Assembly (NCBI RefSeq): GCF_004363095.1 | Contig: NZ_SNYO01000009.1 | Span: 184,980 to 248,979, forward strand | Direction: 5' to 3' | From: Actinomycetospora succinea | Lineage (GTDB): Bacteria > Actinomycetota > Actinomycetes > Mycobacteriales > Pseudonocardiaceae | Length of the DNA stretch: 64,000 bases | Part shown: positions 60,422 through 64,000 of the stretch, one piece after another | Layout of the letters: every line of letters begins with the position of its first letter | Position numbering within the stretch: the first letter of the stretch is position 1 | Program-made: the position numbers and the translations under genes | The notes under the pieces: model-generated | Told to the model about the DNA's origin: nothing | What the model saw: only the letters and a program-made list of their open reading frames with translations | Database searches by the model: none

Positions 60422-61432
60422 TCAGCCCGGCCGGACGACGGCCTTGATGGCGTCCGGGTCGCGGCGCGCCGCCAGCAGCGCGTCGACCGCGCCGTCGAGG
60501 TCGTGATGCGAGGTCACCATGGCGTCGAGCCGCACCGCCCCGGAGGCCGCCATCGCGATCGCGGCCGGGTAGACGTGGGCGTAGCGGAACGTCCCCTTGA
60601 CCACGAGCTCGCGGCCCTGCACGACGTCCAGCGGCAGCGTCACCTGCGCGCCGGTCCCGACGAGGACGACGGTCGCGGCCGGCGCGGTCGCGGCGATCGC
60701 GAGATCGACCGCCGCCTGGACGCCGGTGCACTCGAGGACGACGTCGACGGGCTCGATCTCGACGTCGCCGCCCGGGTCGACCACCGCGTCCGCCCCGAAC
60801 GCCAGCGCCACCTCGCGGCGCTTCGCCACCGGGTCCGACAGCGTCACCCGCGCCGCGCCCCGCGCCCGCGCCACCTGCAGGCACAGCAGCCCGACCGGCC
60901 CGCCGCCGCTGACGAACACCCGCGTGCCGGGGCCGATGTCGGCCTTGCCCGCCGCGTGCACGGCCACCGCGAGCGGCTCGATCATCGCGGCGGCGTCGTC
61001 GGACAGCGCGTCCGGCACCGGGTGCGCCCGCCCCGCGGGCACCGTCACGTACTGCGCGAACGACCCGTCCACCGGCGGCGTCGCGAAGAACGAGATCCAC
61101 GGGCACAGGTGGTAGCGCCCCTGCGCGCACTGCTCGCAGCGCCCGCAGTTGCGCTGCGGCTCGACGGCGACGCGCGTGCCGACGGCGGGTGCCTCGACGC
61201 CCTCGCCGACCGCGCTGACCACCCCGGACGTCTCGTGCCCGAGCACCAGCGGCCCGTGCATGACGAAGCCGCCGATGCGCCCGTGGTCGTAGTAGTGCAC
61301 GTCCGAGCCGCAGACGCTGACCGCCCGCACCGCGACCTGCACGTCACCCGGACCGGGCTCCGGCACCGGCCGGGTCTCGACGGTGATGCGCTCGGGCTCC
61401 TGGAGCACGGCCACCCGCTGCTCGGCGCTCAT
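60422..61432 (-). CDS. Zinc-dependent polyol/alcohol dehydrogenase (sorbitol DH-like)
   Basis: 336 residues from ATG 61432. Catalytic zinc: Cys in SVCGSDVHYYDHGRIG and His-Glu in LGHETSG. Structural zinc: CGRCEQCAQGRYHLC. NAD(P) loop VSGGGPVGLLCLQVA. The YYDHGRIGGFV block is typical of sorbitol/xylitol dehydrogenases. Oxidises a polyol or sugar alcohol. The ferredoxin-like gene lies 16 bases upstream and may be co-transcribed. Confidence 0.9.
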   Translation of the reverse strand: MSAEQRVAVLQEPERITVETRPVPEPGPGDVQVAVRAVSVCGSDVHYYDHGRIGGFVMHGPLVLGHETSGVVSAVGEGVEAPAVGTRVAVEPQRNCGRCEQCAQGRYHLCPWISFFATPPVDGSFAQYVTVPAGRAHPVPDALSDDAAAMIEPLAVAVHAAGKADIGPGTRVFVSGGGPVGLLCLQVARARGAARVTLSDPVAKRREVALAFGADAVVDPGGDVEIEPVDVVLECTGVQAAVDLAIAATAPAATVVLVGTGAQVTLPLDVVQGRELVVKGTFRYAHVYPAAIAMAASGAVRLDAMVTSHHDLDGAVDALLAARRDPDAIKAVVRPG

Positions 61433-61448
61433 GGGGCCTCCCTCTCCG

Positions 61449-61805
61449 CTACGTGACTGCGGACCGGATCCTCCGCGCCGGGGTGAAGATGCGCAGGTCG
61501 AGCATGCCCGGCGGGTCGGCGATCCCGGGCCCACCGGCGTCGATCCAGGCGGTCAGCTCCTCCTCGGTGTCCGCGTCGAGCACGCCGAACAGCCACACCG
61601 GCCGCGCTCCGGCGGCCCGCCCGGCCTTCGACGGCGACACGACCACGACGTTCGAATAGGCGCACGCGTCGAGGCAGTCGCTGACGCGCGTCGGGGCGGC
61701 GGCCCGGAAACGGGCGAGCTGCGCCGCGTGGTCGACGCCGGGGTGCTTGCGCGTGGTGCCGCAGCAGCAGTCGCGGCAGACGGTGAGGGTGGGTCCTTTC
61801 GGCAT
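61449..61805 (-). CDS. Thioredoxin-like (2Fe-2S) ferredoxin-domain protein
   Basis: 118 residues. Cys10, Cys13, Cys14 and Cys15 in VCRDCCCGTTRKHPGVDH and Cys44, Cys48 in SDCLDACAYSN can hold a [2Fe-2S] cluster as in Shethna-type ferredoxins. The WLFGVLDADTEEEL C-terminal part completes the fold. Actinobacterial members are unstudied. It sits between a SodC-like lipoprotein gene (upstream) and the polyol dehydrogenase gene, all on the minus strand. Confidence 0.8.
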   Translation of the reverse strand: MPKGPTLTVCRDCCCGTTRKHPGVDHAAQLARFRAAAPTRVSDCLDACAYSNVVVVSPSKAGRAAGARPVWLFGVLDADTEEELTAWIDAGGPGIADPPGMLDLRIFTPARRIRSAVT

Positions 61806-61830
61806 CGCCCGCGACGCTATCCCGGGCGGA

Positions 61831-62403
61831 TCACCGCCACACCGAGGTGAGACACGCGAGACGTCCCCCGGCCGTGCCGGCCTGGCCGTGCGCGGTCGCC
61901 GTCGTCTCCTTCTCGTGCACCACCACCGACTCCGGCGCCCGGTCGGTGAACGCGAACGGCACGGTCGTCGTCGCCGACCCGGCGCCGGTCGCGTCGGTGC
62001 GCAGGTCGAGCCAGACCTCGTCGCGCGGGTTGGCGTAGGCGGGGTCGGACGACGGCGTCTGCGGCGTCGCGGCCGGGTCGATCCGGTCCTGGTAGTGCGG
62101 GCCGGCGTCGGCGCCGGTGGGCCCGCACGGCCGGACGTGGGCGTGCACGGCGTACCCGCGGTCCGGGACCATCCCCTCGACACGCAGGGTCGCCGTCGTC
62201 GCGCCGCGGTGGGGGGTCACCTCGAGGACGAGGCGCGCGCCGTCGGGGGCGGCGGACGGGTCGTACGTCACCGCGGGCCCGGCGGCGGCGAGCACGCCCT
62301 GGGTGACGAGCGGGTTCGCCGCGGCCGCGGGCGGCCCGGAGCAGGAGGCGACGAGGGCGGCCCCGCCGAGGAGGAGCGCGAGGCGGACGGGCGGGCGCGG
62401 CAC
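61831..62403 (-). CDS. Cu-Zn superoxide dismutase-like lipoprotein
   Basis: 190 residues from GTG 62403. Signal peptide with lipobox ALVASCSG. Copper-type ligands are readable: HAH in YAVHAHVRPCG, His in AGPHYQD and His in VVVHEKETTATAHG, with the disulfide Cys pair (RPCGP and RLACL). The zinc loop His and Asp of standard SodC are replaced by PRDEVWLDLRTDATG, so it may bind copper only. External, membrane-anchored; role in superoxide removal or copper binding is inferred. Confidence 0.8.
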   Translation of the reverse strand: MPRPPVRLALLLGGAALVASCSGPPAAAANPLVTQGVLAAAGPAVTYDPSAAPDGARLVLEVTPHRGATTATLRVEGMVPDRGYAVHAHVRPCGPTGADAGPHYQDRIDPAATPQTPSSDPAYANPRDEVWLDLRTDATGAGSATTTVPFAFTDRAPESVVVHEKETTATAHGQAGTAGGRLACLTSVWR

Positions 62404-62512
62404 GGGCGCATCCTGGCAGCTCGGGCACCCCCGGTCGTCGATCGATGACACGGCGTGTCGTGCTCCGACGCGGTTACCGTGGTCCCACCGAGACGAGGGG
62501 GTCCGCGCACCG

Positions 62513-63904
62513 ATGAGCACCGCCGCCGCACCGTCCACGGCCGTCGTCAGCGGGCTGATGACGACCCTGCCCGCCGGGCGGGTGATCGACGACCCCGACG
62601 TGCTCGCGAGCTACGCCCACGACGACGCCGAGTGGGCGCCGCACGCGGTCCCGCTGGCCGTGGTGCGCCCGCGCACGGCCGCCGAGGTCCAGGACGTGGT
62701 GCGCGCCTGCCTCGACCACCGGACGCCGCTGGTGCCGCGTGGCGCGGGCACCGGCCTGTCCGGCGGCGCCAACGCCACCGAGGGCAGCGTGGTGATCTCC
62801 ACCGAGCACATGACCGAGGTGCTCGAGATCGACGGCGCCGAGCGGCTCGCGGTCGTGCAGCCCGGGGTGGTCAACGACGACCTGCGCGCGGTCTGCGCCG
62901 AGCAGGGCCTCTGGTACCCGCCGGACCCGGCGAGCTCGCCCTGGTCGACGATCGGCGGCAACGTCGCCACCAACGCCGGCGGGCTGTGCTGCGTCAAGTA
63001 CGGCGTCACCCGCGACTACGTGCTCGGCGTGCAGATCGTCAACGGGCTCGGCGAGCTGGTCCGGCTCGGGCGGCGCACCGCCAAGGGCGTCGCCGGGCTC
63101 GACCTCGCCGGGCTGATGGTCGGCTCCGAGGGCACGCTCGGCGTGATCACCGAGGTGACCGTGAAGCTGCGGCCGGCCCGCGCCCCCGAGCACACGGTGG
63201 CCGGCTACTTCGACTCCGTCGTCGACGCCGGGCGCGCCGTCGCCGCGATCACCGCCGCGGGGCTCACGCCGTCGGCGCTCGAGCTCGTCGACCGCACGTG
63301 CCTCGAGGCCGTCGACGCCTGGAAGAACATGGGCCTCGCCGCCGAGGCGGACGTCGTGCTGCTCGGGCGCTCCGACGCGCCGGGCGCGGCCGGGGACGCC
63401 GAGGCCGGCGAGATGCTGCGCCACTTCGAGGCGGCCGGGGCGACGTTCGCCGCGCAGGCCGCCGACGCCGAGGAGGCCGAGGCGCTGTTCGCCGCGCGCC
63501 GCCTGGCCTACCCGGCGCTGGAGCGGCTGGGCCCGGTGCTCACCGAGGACGTGTGCGTGCCGCGCGCCGCGGTGCCGGAGATGCTCGGGCGCATCCAGGA
63601 GATCGGGCGGCGCCACGGGACGACGATCGCCAACATCGCCCACGCCGGCGACGGCAACCTGCACCCGCTGCTCATCACGCCGATCGGTGACGAGCCGGCC
63701 CGCCGCCGCGCCCAGGAGGCGTTCGAGGAGATCCTCACCGACGCCCTGGCGCTCGGCGGCACGGTCACCGGCGAGCACGGCGTCGGCCTGCTCAAGCGCC
63801 ACGGGCTGGAGCGCGAACAGGCGCCCGAGGTGCTGGCGATGCAGCGCGCGGTCAAGGCGGCCCTGGACCCGCACGGGATCCTCAACCCCGGCAAGGTGGT
63901 CTAG
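62513..63904 (+). CDS. FAD-linked oxidase, GlcD/D-lactate dehydrogenase type
   Basis: 463 residues. FAD-binding: RGAGTGLSGGANA, WSTIGGNVATNAGG, GLMVGSEGTLGVITE. C-terminal FAD-oxidase domain: ANIAHAGDGNLHP (metal/substrate His) and GTVTGEHGVGLLKR. Oxidises glycolate, D-lactate or a related 2-hydroxy acid; no GlcE or GlcF subunits are adjacent, so it may work alone. The stop TAG at 63902 abuts the inferred IS end. Confidence 0.9.
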   Translation: MSTAAAPSTAVVSGLMTTLPAGRVIDDPDVLASYAHDDAEWAPHAVPLAVVRPRTAAEVQDVVRACLDHRTPLVPRGAGTGLSGGANATEGSVVISTEHMTEVLEIDGAERLAVVQPGVVNDDLRAVCAEQGLWYPPDPASSPWSTIGGNVATNAGGLCCVKYGVTRDYVLGVQIVNGLGELVRLGRRTAKGVAGLDLAGLMVGSEGTLGVITEVTVKLRPARAPEHTVAGYFDSVVDAGRAVAAITAAGLTPSALELVDRTCLEAVDAWKNMGLAAEADVVLLGRSDAPGAAGDAEAGEMLRHFEAAGATFAAQAADAEEAEALFAARRLAYPALERLGPVLTEDVCVPRAAVPEMLGRIQEIGRRHGTTIANIAHAGDGNLHPLLITPIGDEPARRRAQEAFEEILTDALALGGTVTGEHGVGLLKRHGLEREQAPEVLAMQRAVKAALDPHGILNPGKVV

Positions 63905-64000
63905 GTGTCGTGACCCAGCACGTTGTCAGCTCGCGAGTCGGGTGATTGGTGGCCGGCCGCCGAGGGCGGAGTGGGCTCGGCGAGTGTTGTAGTTGGTAAC
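63905..64000 (-). mobile_element. End of an insertion sequence (IS481-like), cut by the window edge
   Basis: On the minus strand the last 25 codons of a transposase read TNYNTRRAHSALGGRPP then ITRLAS and stop at 63926. The YN-x-RR-x-HSALGGRPP pattern is the end of an IS481/IS3-type DDE integrase core. The 20 bases between the stop and glcD begin TGTCGTGACCCAGCACGTTG, as expected for a terminal inverted repeat starting TGT. The other end and most of the transposase lie beyond the window. Confidence 0.72.

Noticed and set aside
1..64000. tRNA, rRNA or phage integration site
   Set aside because: No T-loop-like GGTTCGAATCC, rRNA-like stretch, integrase or phage genes were seen on reading both strands; tRNAscan-SE would be decisive.

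Overview
The window is very GC-rich, densely coded on both strands, and full of GTG starts and 4-base start/stop overlaps. Together with an F420-type PPOX enzyme, a PknB-like kinase, metX/metY, a sterol-type P450 and iron boxes of the IdeR/DtxR kind, this points to a high-GC actinobacterium. A Pseudonocardiaceae member (Pseudonocardia- or Actinomycetospora-like) is my best guess, not a proof. I found no tRNA, rRNA, CRISPR array or prophage. The only mobile element is the end of an IS at the right edge.

Layout. 0-5 kb: end of an ECF importer gene and the cobalamin genes cobK, cobM, cobL, with a tandem hairpin repeat between cobK and cobM. 5-13 kb: thioesterase, SDR, hydrolase, cupin, a two-component pair, an M23-like lipoprotein, a DUF418 membrane protein and an ArsR regulator. 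13-17 kb: metY-metX behind a short leader peptide ending Trp-Cys-Cys, then a P450. 17-22 kb: surface protein, TetR, alkane hydroxylase alkB, MFS transporter, PPOX protein. 22-34 kb and 57-58 kb: an iron-acquisition system. 34-46 kb: several small catabolic operons with LysR, TetR and GntR regulators and recognisable operators. 44-52 kb: acyl-CoA ligase, cyclase, methyltransferase, Crp, acyl-CoA dehydrogenase, hydrolase. 52-57 kb: DUF998 protein, then a STAS / B12-sensor / PP2C phosphatase signalling set. 58-64 kb: OmpA-like, YrhK-like and other membrane proteins, polyol dehydrogenase, ferredoxin-like protein, SodC-like lipoprotein, GlcD-type oxidase, IS end.

Main result 1. The window holds a scattered staphyloferrin-B-like siderophore pathway: sbnA plus two NIS synthetases as one operon (22.0-26.2 kb), a single gene encoding SbnG-like and SbnH-like halves (29.7-31.6 kb), a siderophore-interacting reductase behind a good iron box (33.3-34.2 kb), and sbnB 31 kb away (57.1-58.2 kb). 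SbnA and SbnB would make L-2,3-diaminopropionate, the SbnG half citrate, the SbnH half would decarboxylate a citryl-diaminopropionate intermediate, and the two synthetases would join the parts. Only two of the three synthetases of the Staphylococcus pathway are here, so the product may differ.

Main result 2. Ten palindromes of about 40-54 bases (outer arms GTGAGCG, GTGAGTG or GTGCGTG; centre usually CTATAG, CCATGG or TCATGA) sit at gene ends. Many supply the stop codons of one or both flanking genes, one covers a gene start, and one is read straight through and forms the linker between the SbnG and SbnH halves. An eleventh palindrome at 17.2 kb has unrelated arms but the same placement.
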